From Bacteroidales bacterium (GTDB taxonomy: Bacteria > Bacteroidota > Bacteroidia > Bacteroidales > UBA3824): a stretch of 44,804 nucleotides of DNA. The stretch lies in contig JAFXZT010000062.1 of NCBI GenBank assembly GCA_017541145.1, positions 1 to 44,804 on the forward strand, written 5' to 3'. The position numbers and the translations under genes were made by a program. Shown one piece after another: positions 1 to 7,873 of this stretch. Position 1 is the first letter of the stretch. Every line of letters starts with the position of its first letter. The notes under the pieces were generated by a model. The model had not been told where the DNA came from and searched no databases. It saw only the letters and a program-made list of their open reading frames with translations.

Positions 1-251
1 ATTTCGCACAGATATGTTGAGCCTTTGCCCGCAAAAAGCAAATCACCTTTTTTTAGAAGATAATTGTTTAGTTTTGCGGTATATTCAATATGCGACACAG
101 AGGTTTCAGGCGAAGGCATAGTCAAGTCTTTCACTTGCAAGTATGCTATCTCACCTGTCGGACTCTCTTTGGCATAAACACCAGAAACTATCTGTGCAAT
201 ATCTCCGAGTTTGACTTTAATCTTAGTATGTGAATTACTTTGATCCTTCAT
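1..251 (-). CDS. Type I restriction specificity subunit-like protein (HsdS-like), 5' part
   Basis: The gene runs off the left edge of the window, and about 83 codons are visible from the ATG at 251. The peptide has the pattern of a target-recognition domain of restriction S subunits: KLGDIAQIVSG near the start, a YLQVKDL segment, then KKGDLLFAGKGST, where the KGDLLF/GKG element is typical. Such subunits give DNA sequence specificity to HsdM/HsdR. No methylase or nuclease gene lies upstream; the neighbouring operon is unrelated, so this gene starts its own unit. The ATG is only 6 bases from a perfect -7 box, so the message may be leaderless. No later Met is visible in the fragment. It could also be a stand-alone S-like domain protein; the rest of the gene lies outside the window. 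Confidence 0.7.
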   Translation of the reverse strand, partial: MKDQSNSHTKIKVKLGDIAQIVSGVYAKESPTGEIAYLQVKDLTMPSPETSVSHIEYTAKLNNYLLKKGDLLFAGKGSTYLCE

Positions 252-256
252 AGCGG

Positions 257-288
257 CAAAGGTAGGAATTTAAAACAAACCCGCCAAA
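257..288 (-). promoter_or_regulatory. Bacteroidota promoter for the HsdS-like gene
   Basis: On the minus strand TTTG (288-285), a 20-base spacer and TACCTTTG (264-257) match the Bacteroidota -33/-7 consensus exactly. Transcription would begin at about 250, almost on the ATG at 251. Confidence 0.7.
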
Positions 289-390
289 TATTTTCTCAAA
301 AAAAACGTAGTATTTTGCGTACTAAAAACAATAAATATGATACACCTAAAATTTTAAGATGTTGAAGAAAAATTTGCAGACAGAAACAAT

Positions 391-427
391 AAAAAAGCCA
401 TACAGAACCTAAGCTCGTATGGCGTTT
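391..427 (-). terminator. Intrinsic terminator of the Hdr-like operon
   Basis: Read on the minus strand, GCCATAC (423-417) pairs with GTATGGC (403-397) around a 13-base loop. It is followed by a T run (396-391). It lies 27 bases past the last gene of the operon. Confidence 0.75.
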
Positions 428-453
428 TGATTGAAATTTATTGAGGAAAAAAA

Positions 454-2232
454 CTATTCTTGTTTCATCGAATTGACAACAACTTCCGCTAAATCTTTTA
501 CCGGTACGCTGTTAACTTTTGAGAATGTCTTTTTGCAAAGCGGACAAGATGTTACAACAACATCGGGATTATAACTTGCAAATTCTTCCATGGCTTTGCC
601 GGACAAAATATCACGCTCAGCCATCGAAATCTTGGTGTTGGCAAGACTTCCGCCGCAACAAAGTGCTTTTTCGCGTTCTCTGTCCATCGGAACAAGTGTT
701 AATGTAGAAGCCAAAAGTTCACGCGGTTGCTCGTAAATATGACTTCCGCGACCAAGTTCGCACGGATCGTGATAAACTGCACGAATTTCTGACGGATTTA
801 CTTTCAATCGTCCGTTTTTTACCAAGTCCAAGATGTATTCGGAATGGTGAACAACTTCGATATTTGGCAAATGATAGTCTTCTTTGAAAACCTTGTAACA
901 AATAGGACATGTCACCAAAAGCTTTTTAGCACCCGAATCCAAAATCATTTTGGTATTGTTGTCGATAAGTTTCTGAGCAGCATCATACTGACCTGCAAGC
1001 ATCAACGGACGGCCGCAACACGGAGCTTTGTTTTCGTCCATAAACCAATAATTCTCGCCGGCAGCATCCAATATTTTCAACATCGATTTTTTGATTGCAG
1101 GAGTAAGGTGTGTCATACATCCGGCAAAATAAATCATGTCGGTTTGTTTGGCTTTTCCGGTTTTCAAATAGTCGTAAGAAGAATTATACTGGCGTGTGGT
1201 TTCGATTCTCTGGGTGATTCTCAGTTTGTTGACATCGATTCCTACCGGACACGCTTCCTGACATTTACCGCAAATCAAACAGTTGAACAATACTTCGTCC
1301 GAAAGATTTTTGTTACGGATATTTTTGAGAACATATACCGATTGAGAATTTTTGATTCCGGCAAGATTCAATTGGCAAGCATCGATACAGATACCGCATC
1401 GCGAGCAACTGTAAACCTGAGCCAAAGTAAAAGTGTTAACACGACGTTCTTTTAGCGTTACGCCCCAATTTCTGAGGAAAATCAAGTTGATTTCTGCCGG
1501 GATGTGCATGTAACGAGTGTAAGGCATTGCTACAAAGAACACACCTAAAACAACTGAATAAAGCAGCCACAACGGATTGAGCCACGGTTCAAGATTTCCA
1601 ATCGAAGCAAAAGCCGAACCGATAGAATTGAAAATCGGGCTTCCGTTGTGATAAACTCCGGCAGTAAATGTTTCACAAAGGAAACGTGTCGGAAATATCA
1701 ACCACAAAGCTGTAAGACCAATTCTGTCGCCGTAACGCATTCTGGTAGTGCGTTTCATACCGAAAGTTTTGCTACGGAATCTTTTGAAATAAGCAAGCAT
1801 TACACCGCTCAAAACAAAAAACAACAGGATTTCCATTGCATAGCTAAAGAATACATGTCCCGGAAAATCAACAGGTTCTGTTACATAATAACGAAAAAAA
1901 ATTGAATGTTGAAACGGGAAAAACATCGTGCCGTGATAACACGAAGTCTCAATATGTCCAACCACAATCAGCAAAAACCATCCGAATGCCAAACTCATGT
2001 GCATATAGCCAAGCATCTTGTTGGTTTTGAATATATTGTGATGCAACAATCCTTCTCTGATACTCTCCCAAACAGATTTTAAAGTTTTAGTGGAGAATAA
2101 TCCGATTCTGACACGCATTTTGTCGATTTTGGAAAGTCCGATAAACCATTTTATAAACCTTCCGAAAACCACAACAAAAAGAAATATCGTGCCTATCAAA
2201 AACGGATAGTAAAAATAATCGCTAAAATTCAT
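454..2232 (-). CDS. Membrane-anchored HdrD-like Fe-S oxidoreductase (NarI/HdrE-like + HdrC + HdrD fusion)
   Basis: This protein of 592 residues probably passes electrons between the quinone pool and the soluble Hdr-like subunits encoded upstream. The N-terminal half has five likely membrane segments (about 9-33, 75-95, 127-149, 171-190, 219-240). Histidines near their ends (H78, H93, H243) could hold heme, as in NarI/HdrE. Two 4Fe-4S sites follow (C276-C286, CSRCGICIDAC; C318-C328, CLICGKCQEAC). Two complete CCG domains end the protein: C372/CC405/CPIC442 and C491/CC525/CPLC563, the cysteine pattern known for HdrD/HdrB non-cubane clusters. It is the last gene of the five-gene operon, 33 bases after its neighbour. 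DsrMK, QmoC and GlpC-type proteins share parts of this layout. The true electron partner is not shown by the sequence. Confidence 0.85.
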   Translation of the reverse strand: MNFSDYFYYPFLIGTIFLFVVVFGRFIKWFIGLSKIDKMRVRIGLFSTKTLKSVWESIREGLLHHNIFKTNKMLGYMHMSLAFGWFLLIVVGHIETSCYHGTMFFPFQHSIFFRYYVTEPVDFPGHVFFSYAMEILLFFVLSGVMLAYFKRFRSKTFGMKRTTRMRYGDRIGLTALWLIFPTRFLCETFTAGVYHNGSPIFNSIGSAFASIGNLEPWLNPLWLLYSVVLGVFFVAMPYTRYMHIPAEINLIFLRNWGVTLKERRVNTFTLAQVYSCSRCGICIDACQLNLAGIKNSQSVYVLKNIRNKNLSDEVLFNCLICGKCQEACPVGIDVNKLRITQRIETTRQYNSSYDYLKTGKAKQTDMIYFAGCMTHLTPAIKKSMLKILDAAGENYWFMDENKAPCCGRPLMLAGQYDAAQKLIDNNTKMILDSGAKKLLVTCPICYKVFKEDYHLPNIEVVHHSEYILDLVKNGRLKVNPSEIRAVYHDPCELGRGSHIYEQPRELLASTLTLVPMDREREKALCCGGSLANTKISMAERDILSGKAMEEFASYNPDVVVTSCPLCKKTFSKVNSVPVKDLAEVVVNSMKQE

Positions 2233-2242
2233 TTTTTTACGA

Positions 2243-2268
2243 TTTACGAATTATTTGTTTACGAATTA
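2243..2268. repeat. Short direct repeat in an operon spacer
   Basis: TTTACGAATTA occurs at 2243-2253 and again at 2258-2268, within the only real gap between the last two Hdr-operon genes. The second copy overlaps the stop codon of the upstream gene. It looks like low-complexity linker DNA, and no function is evident. Confidence 0.4.
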
Positions 2269-2628
2269 CGAGTTGAGAGATTGCTTATCTGACTTTTCGA
2301 TAACTTCGGTAGCCAAAGCCTTTTTGATAAGCATTACGACATTTCTCAAGTTGACACCGCGCGGACAAATCAACATACATTTTCCGCAAAGCATACATTT
2401 ATCAATCTCAGCTTTCAAAGTGTCGGTTTCGCCGCGTTTTACCATTAGCTGTATACGTCTGATATTAAACTCGGTAAGATTACCCGCACTACAAGTAGCA
2501 GTACAACCGCCGCACGCCATACAAACCAACAAACTCGGCTCGTAACGCAAAAGATACTCAATAAGCTTGCGGTCAAACTTGTCGTAATCAATAGAGCGGG
2601 TTTCTAATGTTGAAAATCCAAATTCCAT
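2266..2628 (-). CDS. HdrC-like 4Fe-4S protein (small)
   Basis: This soluble ferredoxin-type subunit of 120 residues carries two 4Fe-4S sites: C36/C39/C42/C46 (CMACGGCTATC) and C78/C81/C84/C88 (CMLCGKCMLIC-P). The spacing is that of heterodisulfide reductase subunit C. In Hdr and Qmo complexes this subunit wires the flavoprotein HdrA to the catalytic or membrane subunit. Here it starts 3 bases after the stop of the HdrA-like gene and precedes the membrane protein, which fits a bridge between them. In the first site the residue after the fourth Cys is Ser rather than Pro, a minor deviation. No signal peptide or membrane segment is seen. Confidence 0.8.
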   Translation of the reverse strand: MEFGFSTLETRSIDYDKFDRKLIEYLLRYEPSLLVCMACGGCTATCSAGNLTEFNIRRIQLMVKRGETDTLKAEIDKCMLCGKCMLICPRGVNLRNVVMLIKKALATEVIEKSDKQSLNS

Positions 2629-2631
2629 ATT

Positions 2632-3648
2632 TTACAATGATTTGAGATATTCATTAACCTGAAAAGCCGAACTTCTGGCATTCTCAATTGTTTCTTTTAT
2701 TGACATCGGCGAAATACATGTGCCGGCTGCAAAAATACCTTTGCGACTGAGGATTCCGGCTCCAAGATGAAAATCTTTTGACTTCAAAAATCCTGATTCC
2801 TCGGTTTCAACATCAAACAATTTTGCAGTAGCAAGTGTATTTTTCTTGGCTTCCATACCGGCAAGAAGAATTATCATATCAAGTTTCATTTTCATAGGAC
2901 GACCTGAAAGAGTATCTTCAGTCTTGATTGACAATCGATTGTCGGAAGATTCGCTAACTTCTGATACACGTCCTCTGATAAACTGAATATTATGATGTTC
3001 TTGAGCACTTCTGTAAAGTTCTTCAAAATGTTTGTCATACATCCTAAGATCCATGTAAAAACAGAAAATCTCAGTTTTAGGCAAAAATTTAGCAAGTTCA
3101 ATGGCTTGTTTTACACCTGTTACGCAACAAACTTTAGAACAATACATATTGTGACATTTTTCGTCACGAGATCCTACACAATGTACAATTGCAATTCTCT
3201 CAGGATCTTTGCCGTAAGAAGTTTTAAGATTACCGCTCTTGAATTTTGCTTCGATATCCGCTTGGGTATAAACATTGTCATAAATTTTGTAACCGAGTTC
3301 CTCCTTGCGGGTAGCATCAAAAAGGTCGTAACCCGTAGCCAAAACCACAGCATCGGCAGCATAACGGACATTTCCGGTATAAATAAACCAGCCGTTGCCA
3401 TTAGGTTCTACATTTTCTACTACAGATTTTAATTTAACTTCAATATCAAAATTTTTAAGACGATTGTGAATATAATCCAAAACCTCGTCAGATTTTTTGA
3501 AATCAGGAAACAAACAATACCATTGATTGAGTTTACCGCCCAATTTGTCGCTACGTTCTATTATAGTAACGTGGTTACCGGATTCCGCCAACAAACAAGC
3601 AGTTTCCACACCGGCTATACCGCCGCCTACCACTACGATATTTTTCAT
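2632..3648 (-). CDS. HdrA/QmoA-like FAD-dependent oxidoreductase
   Basis: This flavoprotein of 338 residues resembles the core of heterodisulfide reductase subunit A. A dinucleotide-binding glycine motif GGGIAG lies at 8-13, with an acidic/basic stretch ending the second strand (IIERSDKLGGK). The HdrA cluster-binding signature is CVGSRDEKC...YC..VCC (C157, C165, C170, C174, C175). ATG for an FAD-binding turn is near 105 and a final AAGTC near the C-terminus. Archaeal HdrA is about twice as long because of extra ferredoxin domains. The short form is closer to QmoA, which lacks them. It therefore probably depends on the two HdrC-like proteins for its iron-sulfur relay. Middle gene of the operon. 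Electron bifurcation has been shown for some HdrA proteins but cannot be inferred here. Confidence 0.85.
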   Translation of the reverse strand: MKNIVVVGGGIAGVETACLLAESGNHVTIIERSDKLGGKLNQWYCLFPDFKKSDEVLDYIHNRLKNFDIEVKLKSVVENVEPNGNGWFIYTGNVRYAADAVVLATGYDLFDATRKEELGYKIYDNVYTQADIEAKFKSGNLKTSYGKDPERIAIVHCVGSRDEKCHNMYCSKVCCVTGVKQAIELAKFLPKTEIFCFYMDLRMYDKHFEELYRSAQEHHNIQFIRGRVSEVSESSDNRLSIKTEDTLSGRPMKMKLDMIILLAGMEAKKNTLATAKLFDVETEESGFLKSKDFHLGAGILSRKGIFAAGTCISPMSIKETIENARSSAFQVNEYLKSL

Positions 3649-3682
3649 ATTTAATTTATAATAATTTAGTTCACACTTTCAA

Positions 3683-4738
3683 TTATCTCGACTGATGCGG
3701 AGTATAACTTCCGATTTGACGACCGGCACGAGTACGATATTTTTCGTCGGGATCATACTTAACACCCATTTTATCCAAAAGCGGAGTAACATCCACTTGG
3801 TGCATTTGCAAACCGAGATCCCAAGGATTGTAACCCAAAACCAAACCGGCAAGTTCCTCGTAAGTTAAAACAGGAATCATAGAATCATTTGCGCCGTAAC
3901 GTTTTCCGTGCATCTCGTTGATTACAAATTGCCAACGGTCAAGAAACATCGCACATCCCGGACAATTTGCAACAATAGCATCCGGCTCGTAAGGCTGCAT
4001 CGATTCAAATTTCTTTTTACTGTTACTTACCGAATATCCGCGATTGGCTTGTACAAGATATTGACGGAATCCGAATCCGCAACAATGACGGCGTTCCGGA
4101 TAATCAACAGTAGCACCGCCCCAAGCTTTTATCATACCTTGTAAAACCTGAGTAAATTCAGCACCGCCTTCACCATTTTTCGGAAACATCTTAGCATAAT
4201 GACAACCGATATGATCAACAATTTTCAACGGCTGACCGGTTTTTACATTGATAAGCGGATATTTCATCTGCTCAGCAATACGCATACGATATTTGTACAC
4301 AACATCGCTGGTATGAGCAATATTTTTCGGTAACATAAATTCACGTCCCGTAGCTTTTTTCAAGTGATGACGAATTTCTTCCAGTTGGTCCGGAAAATGT
4401 TTCCAAGTTTCAGTAATTTCGATATACATACCAAAACTTGTAACACAAGACGCCACGAAATTCTCAAAACCGTGTTCACTCATAAGCGCGAAATGACGGG
4501 CTACCACGGTTTGAATTGTATTGAAAGGAATTACATCGGAATGATAAGCAATTCCGGTACAAGTAGTATGCTTAGGATCATCGTAAATTGTACGTCCGAG
4601 GTCGTTTTTCAAAATATTAAGAAATGTAGCCTCGCTACCCGGAAAGAAATTCTGACGGATACAACTTCTGGCATAATAATAATTGTCGTCCGCAATTTCT
4701 TTACGGTAATTTTTACTTACTGTATATTGAGTTTGCAT
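3683..4738 (-). CDS. HdrB-like CCG-domain protein with a degenerate first cluster site
   Basis: This soluble protein of 351 residues is related to heterodisulfide reductase subunit B. The second CCG domain is complete: C179, C219-C220 (HCCGFG) and C259/C262 (CPGC), expected to hold a non-cubane 4Fe-4S cluster. The first domain keeps C26 but reads TCTG at 59-62 instead of CCG, and CVTS at 98-101 instead of CxxC. At most one cluster of the usual kind is therefore likely. In true HdrB both sites act on CoM-S-S-CoB. Bacteroidota do not make these methanogen coenzymes, so the substrate must be different. The gene lies 34 bases before the HdrA-like gene and 65 bases after the first HdrC-like gene. 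The motif differences are seen directly; loss of a cluster is inferred. Confidence 0.8.
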   Translation of the reverse strand: MQTQYTVSKNYRKEIADDNYYYARSCIRQNFFPGSEATFLNILKNDLGRTIYDDPKHTTCTGIAYHSDVIPFNTIQTVVARHFALMSEHGFENFVASCVTSFGMYIEITETWKHFPDQLEEIRHHLKKATGREFMLPKNIAHTSDVVYKYRMRIAEQMKYPLINVKTGQPLKIVDHIGCHYAKMFPKNGEGGAEFTQVLQGMIKAWGGATVDYPERRHCCGFGFRQYLVQANRGYSVSNSKKKFESMQPYEPDAIVANCPGCAMFLDRWQFVINEMHGKRYGANDSMIPVLTYEELAGLVLGYNPWDLGLQMHQVDVTPLLDKMGVKYDPDEKYRTRAGRQIGSYTPHQSR

Positions 4739-4803
4739 TGTTTTTCTGTGTAAGAATTGATGTAATACAAAAAGATGTCAACAACAAAAAAATGAACTGC
4801 TGA

Positions 4804-5496
4804 CTAAATTTTACCTTTGAAAATATCCACAAAATATTGGTTCATACCATCCTCATCGTCGGTGTCATAACCCAATTGTTCAGCCTTTTTTTCTGAATAT
4901 TCTTCAATTTTTTCGCCGAATTCAGTAGCTCCTGTTTCGTCGTAAATAGCCTTGAGTTCACCAAGAGTATCGTCATCAATTTTTCTGAGAGTTCCGGCAC
5001 CCGGCTTATGAAGATTGGCACCTACACGGTCGTAAACCTCGTCCAAATTGCGGTAAACCCATTCCCAAACAGGACCTTGTTCAGGATGCAATTCCGGTTT
5101 AACAGCCTCAGGTACAATACAATAACCTTGTCCCAAAACATTTCCGTTCAAAACCTTGTGAAGTGCATATTGTTGACGACCTTTTTGACTTTCGGTAAAA
5201 TATCCGAGCTCCTGCGAATAACGTCTCAAAACATTAATCATCAAACCGGGAACATTACCTCTCGGACAACGGGTTTTACAACTCATACATTGACCGCAAA
5301 GCCAAATATAATCGCTTTTCATAAGTTTTTCGAGGGTTTCATCGTCTTGACTTTGAACGAGATTAAGCAAAATCCTCGGATCATATTCAGAAAATTCCGC
5401 CGCAGGACAAACCGCAGTACACATCCCGCAATTCATACACGCATGTAGCGCCTCTTGGTAACGGATATCTTGTTTAATAAGTTCGTGAAGTTGCAT
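4804..5496 (-). CDS. HdrC-like 4Fe-4S protein (first gene of operon)
   Basis: This protein of 230 residues has two 4Fe-4S motifs near the N-terminus: C20/C23/C26/C30 (CMNCGMCTAVC-P) and C67/C70/C73/C77 (CGQCMSCKTRC-P). The rest is hydrophilic, with no membrane segment, and does not match anything I recognise. It is longer than the usual HdrC because of a C-terminal extension of roughly 130 residues ending in an acidic stretch (DTDDEDG). By analogy it relays electrons between the HdrA-like flavoprotein and the HdrB-like subunit. The start is the ATG at 5496, about 34 bases after the predicted transcription start. The two different HdrC-like genes in one operon suggest two separate docking routes. 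Confidence 0.8.
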   Translation of the reverse strand: MQLHELIKQDIRYQEALHACMNCGMCTAVCPAAEFSEYDPRILLNLVQSQDDETLEKLMKSDYIWLCGQCMSCKTRCPRGNVPGLMINVLRRYSQELGYFTESQKGRQQYALHKVLNGNVLGQGYCIVPEAVKPELHPEQGPVWEWVYRNLDEVYDRVGANLHKPGAGTLRKIDDDTLGELKAIYDETGATEFGEKIEEYSEKKAEQLGYDTDDEDGMNQYFVDIFKGKI

Positions 5497-5536
5497 TAGA
5501 GATAGACTTGATTGAATGCTTATAATAAAAACATCG

Positions 5537-5568
5537 CAAAGTTACGGCGAAAGGACGGATTAGACAAA
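5537..5568 (-). promoter_or_regulatory. Promoter of the Hdr-like operon
   Basis: Minus-strand TTTG (5568-5565), 20-base spacer, TAACTTTG (5544-5537): an exact match to the Bacteroidota housekeeping promoter. The leader before the ATG at 5496 would be about 34 bases. Confidence 0.75.
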
Positions 5569-5635
5569 ACGTTTTTCCTAAAAATGGGAAATTACATTTT
5601 TTTGAGATGAAATATTGCATTTTTTCATCAACAAT

Positions 5636-5682
5636 AAATAAAAAATCCCGACCCAAAATCATATCGATTTCAAGTCGGGATT
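5636..5682 (-). terminator. Intrinsic terminator of the flavodoxin lipoprotein gene
   Basis: On the minus strand AATCCCGAC (5682-5674) pairs with GTCGGGATT (5652-5644), followed by a T-rich tail. It begins about 20 bases past the stop of the flavodoxin gene and insulates it from the Hdr-like operon promoter. Confidence 0.75.
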
Positions 5683-5702
5683 ATATATAGAAAAAATGAA
5701 TT

Positions 5703-6533
5703 TTATCTTACAACTTGTGTAAATTCCGGATTAGAACCGTTTTCTACAATCACGTAAATCTTTGACTGAGCTTTGCTTCCGTCTTGATTTTGACTTTCTA
5801 CGTTGAACAAATACTCAACACCGTTTTTTACGTCACGTTTTCCTACAGTAACAGGAGTACCGAGCGGAAACTGATAGTTGCTGCAAGCTGCATCAAAAAT
5901 CTGTTTTTCTTCGTCGGTAACAGGCTGAGATTCACTGAAATCAGGGATTACAACTTTTTCACCTTTCAAAGCACCGCTGTTGATAAGGAATGTTTCGATT
6001 TCGCCAGCTGCTTTGCTTACACGCGCATTTCTAACGCCGTAACCCTCAGCAACAATTGCATCCGGCAATTGAGTTTTCAATTGGTCTGAACTTGTATTAA
6101 GACCACCGCTACCGAATGTACAGAACGGAACTAAAACCTTGCCTTTCAAATCAACATTCTTGATAAAACTTGCAACCGGAGGAGCAAATGTTCCGAACCA
6201 AACCGGATAACCGAGATAAATTGTATCAAATTCAGCAATATTGTGAGCGAGGGCTTTTATAGCCGGAACTTTTCCTTCTTGCAAATCCTTTTGACAACGT
6301 TCAATTGTCTGATTGAAATCACCATTATAAGGCTCTTCACAAACTATTGAATCTTTTTCAATTCCAAGTTTTTGACTGAAAATATCAGCCACTTTGGCTG
6401 TTGCACCGGTTTGAGAATAATAAACAACAATTGATTTTGACTTGTAAGGTTCATTAGACTTGTTACCGGCTTGCTGAGAACCACAACCGGCAAGAGCAAC
6501 TGCCGCAGCAATAGTTAATACTGTCTTTTTCAT
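5703..6533 (-). CDS. Flavodoxin-domain lipoprotein
   Basis: This protein of 276 residues starts with a lipoprotein signal, MKKTVLTIAAAVALAGC, with Cys17 as the lipidation site. A flavodoxin-like domain follows from about residue 33: IVVYYSQTGATAK is the FMN phosphate loop, YLGYPVWFGTFAPP the 60s loop and CTFGSGG the 90s loop. This is the Flavodoxin_4 type common in Bacteroidota. The last roughly 75 residues are an extra domain that I do not recognise. Being anchored in the envelope it may reduce periplasmic or outer-membrane partners, possibly fed from menaquinol, but that is inference. It is transcribed alone, with its own promoter region and terminator, in the same direction as the Hdr-like operon. 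Confidence 0.85.
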   Translation of the reverse strand: MKKTVLTIAAAVALAGCGSQQAGNKSNEPYKSKSIVVYYSQTGATAKVADIFSQKLGIEKDSIVCEEPYNGDFNQTIERCQKDLQEGKVPAIKALAHNIAEFDTIYLGYPVWFGTFAPPVASFIKNVDLKGKVLVPFCTFGSGGLNTSSDQLKTQLPDAIVAEGYGVRNARVSKAAGEIETFLINSGALKGEKVVIPDFSESQPVTDEEKQIFDAACSNYQFPLGTPVTVGKRDVKNGVEYLFNVESQNQDGSKAQSKIYVIVENGSNPEFTQVVR

Positions 6534-6640
6534 ATAATCGCTATCTTTTAATTGTTAAAAAAAAATAATAAAAAATAAGTTCTGCAAATTGGCTAAAATT
6601 CTACAAAAAAAATCCGCCTTTTTTTCAACCTTTTTCGCGG

Positions 6641-6648
6641 CAAAAGTA
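6641..6648 (-). promoter_or_regulatory. Putative -7 element upstream of the flavodoxin gene
   Basis: Minus-strand TACTTTTG fits TAnnTTTG. No TTTG is found at the usual 19-21 base spacing; the nearest TTG is 12 bases upstream. The leader would be about 100 bases of AT-rich sequence. Confidence 0.4.
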
Positions 6649-6686
6649 TAAACAAAAAATCAAATTAAAAATAAAAAAATTATAAA

Positions 6687-7781
6687 TCAAGTTAAAAAAT
6701 AATCATAAAATTTAAGTTCGGAAACAAAAGGAAAATCGCAAAACAATTTTTCTATTTGACTGAAATTTTGACAATTAATTTCATGTAACTTCTTGTCTTT
6801 TACATAAATAAACCTTTCGTTACGTTTTACAGTATCGAGATGAGTAAGAAAAATTGTAAACTTAGTTTCATGATAATTACCAAGTTTATGACGTTGAAAT
6901 GCCTCGTTTAACAAATCAAAATCAAAAACACCAGTCTTGAAATTTCCTTGAAATCCATTGTAAACGTTACTTTCTGATTCATCGTTAAGATTATAGTTTT
7001 CAACTTGTTGCGGGGTGAAACCGTTGCCGTGCCGCGTTAAATATGTCCGCATAACAAGATAAACTTCCGCATTTTCTAATTCGTGGTCAGCAAAATATTG
7101 AAGTCCCGTATTTGTTGCCGTTACAAAAGGTTGAAAACCTAAATCCGCATCAAGTAAAAGCCCTTGTGTTCCTTCGTAAATTATTGTAGAATAATCGTTT
7201 ATGTTGATTTCTGACTGTAAGTTTTTAACTTTATAAAACGCAGTCAAAAACATCTCGTCAAATTCTTTGCAATGTGTTGTATTATAATACTTTACGGCTG
7301 ATGAAAGTATTTCTTCGGGGTTGTCGTCAAGAGAGAAACTTTTTCCAGAATCAGACCGTTTCAACGCCGCATAAACGCCTTTTCCGCACGTGCCGTCGCT
7401 TAAAGTTTTCTTGTCGTTGCGGCAAAATTCAACATCGTAAGGCGTTATGATTTTTGCATCGGAAACGTTAAATTTGGGAGTTATACCTTTGTTAATTAAC
7501 ACATTATACTCGTTAACAATACAAATCGGGTCGATAAGTGCGGTGTTTAAATAAAGTGTCGGCACGTTTAAAAGTGTTCCTGACCCAAACGACGAAAAAA
7601 TATGTCTTAATCCGTTGAAATCAACTGTATGCGCCGCCTGAGGACCTCCGCAAAATCTTACAACCAAAGGGTGTTTACCTTCGTCAAGAGCCTTTTTGCA
7701 AAGACTATGAACGCAAACGCCTTTCCCTTCGTCGCCGAATAACGCTCCGAGTACAATTTTTGTTTCTTTGTTAGTTTTCAT
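6687..7781 (-). CDS. Truncated, divergent adenylosuccinate synthetase-like ligase (PurA/PurZ superfamily)
   Basis: This protein has 364 residues when started at MKTNKETK (7781), the best start given the -7 box at 7809-7802; an upstream ATG at 7793 is also possible. Family members ligate aspartate to the 6-oxo group of a purine nucleotide. Seen: GDEGKG at 16-21 with catalytic Asp17, and GGPQAAHTV with His51 matching the GGxNAGHT loop. Also seen are EGTQGLLLDADLG, TATNTG and a THLD near 313-316. Odd points: THLD replaces the TKLD guanine-recognition motif, the Arg-rich RRRRTG aspartate loop reads QGNFKTG, and the protein stops about 50 residues early, before the STGPDR GTP motif. It is therefore unlikely to be the housekeeping PurA. 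Phage PurZ enzymes are similarly short, but those I recall have lost the catalytic Asp that is kept here. Substrate unknown. Confidence 0.8.
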   Translation of the reverse strand: MKTNKETKIVLGALFGDEGKGVCVHSLCKKALDEGKHPLVVRFCGGPQAAHTVDFNGLRHIFSSFGSGTLLNVPTLYLNTALIDPICIVNEYNVLINKGITPKFNVSDAKIITPYDVEFCRNDKKTLSDGTCGKGVYAALKRSDSGKSFSLDDNPEEILSSAVKYYNTTHCKEFDEMFLTAFYKVKNLQSEININDYSTIIYEGTQGLLLDADLGFQPFVTATNTGLQYFADHELENAEVYLVMRTYLTRHGNGFTPQQVENYNLNDESESNVYNGFQGNFKTGVFDFDLLNEAFQRHKLGNYHETKFTIFLTHLDTVKRNERFIYVKDKKLHEINCQNFSQIEKLFCDFPFVSELKFYDYFLT

Positions 7782-7801
7782 TAGTAGTGTCATTACCTCT
7801 G

Positions 7802-7809
7802 CAAATGTA
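7802..7809 (-). promoter_or_regulatory. -7 element of the PurA-like gene
   Basis: Minus-strand TACATTTG fits TAnnTTTG. The -33 position has only a T-rich stretch. Transcription starting near 7796 favours the ATG at 7781 over the longer forms. It overlaps back-to-back with the plus-strand promoter at 7818-7849. Confidence 0.5.
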
Positions 7810-7817
7810 ACAATTCT

Positions 7818-7849
7818 TTTGCAACGGAGAAAATATTTTTTTAAATTTG
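7818..7849 (+). promoter_or_regulatory. Promoter of the LRR/Sel1 gene
   Basis: TTTG (7818-7821), 20-base spacer, TAAATTTG (7842-7849): a perfect Bacteroidota promoter. It places the transcription start near 7856 and supports the ATG at 7874 rather than the TTG at 7847, which lies inside the -7 box. Confidence 0.7.
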
Positions 7850-7873
7850 CCATCAACCAAATTGTTTTTTACT

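Noticed and set aside
6687-7781. Naming the PurA-like protein PurZ of an aminoadenine DNA pathway
   Set aside because: It keeps the catalytic Asp that, as I recall, PurZ enzymes have replaced. No partner enzymes of that pathway, phage polymerase or structural phage genes are nearby.
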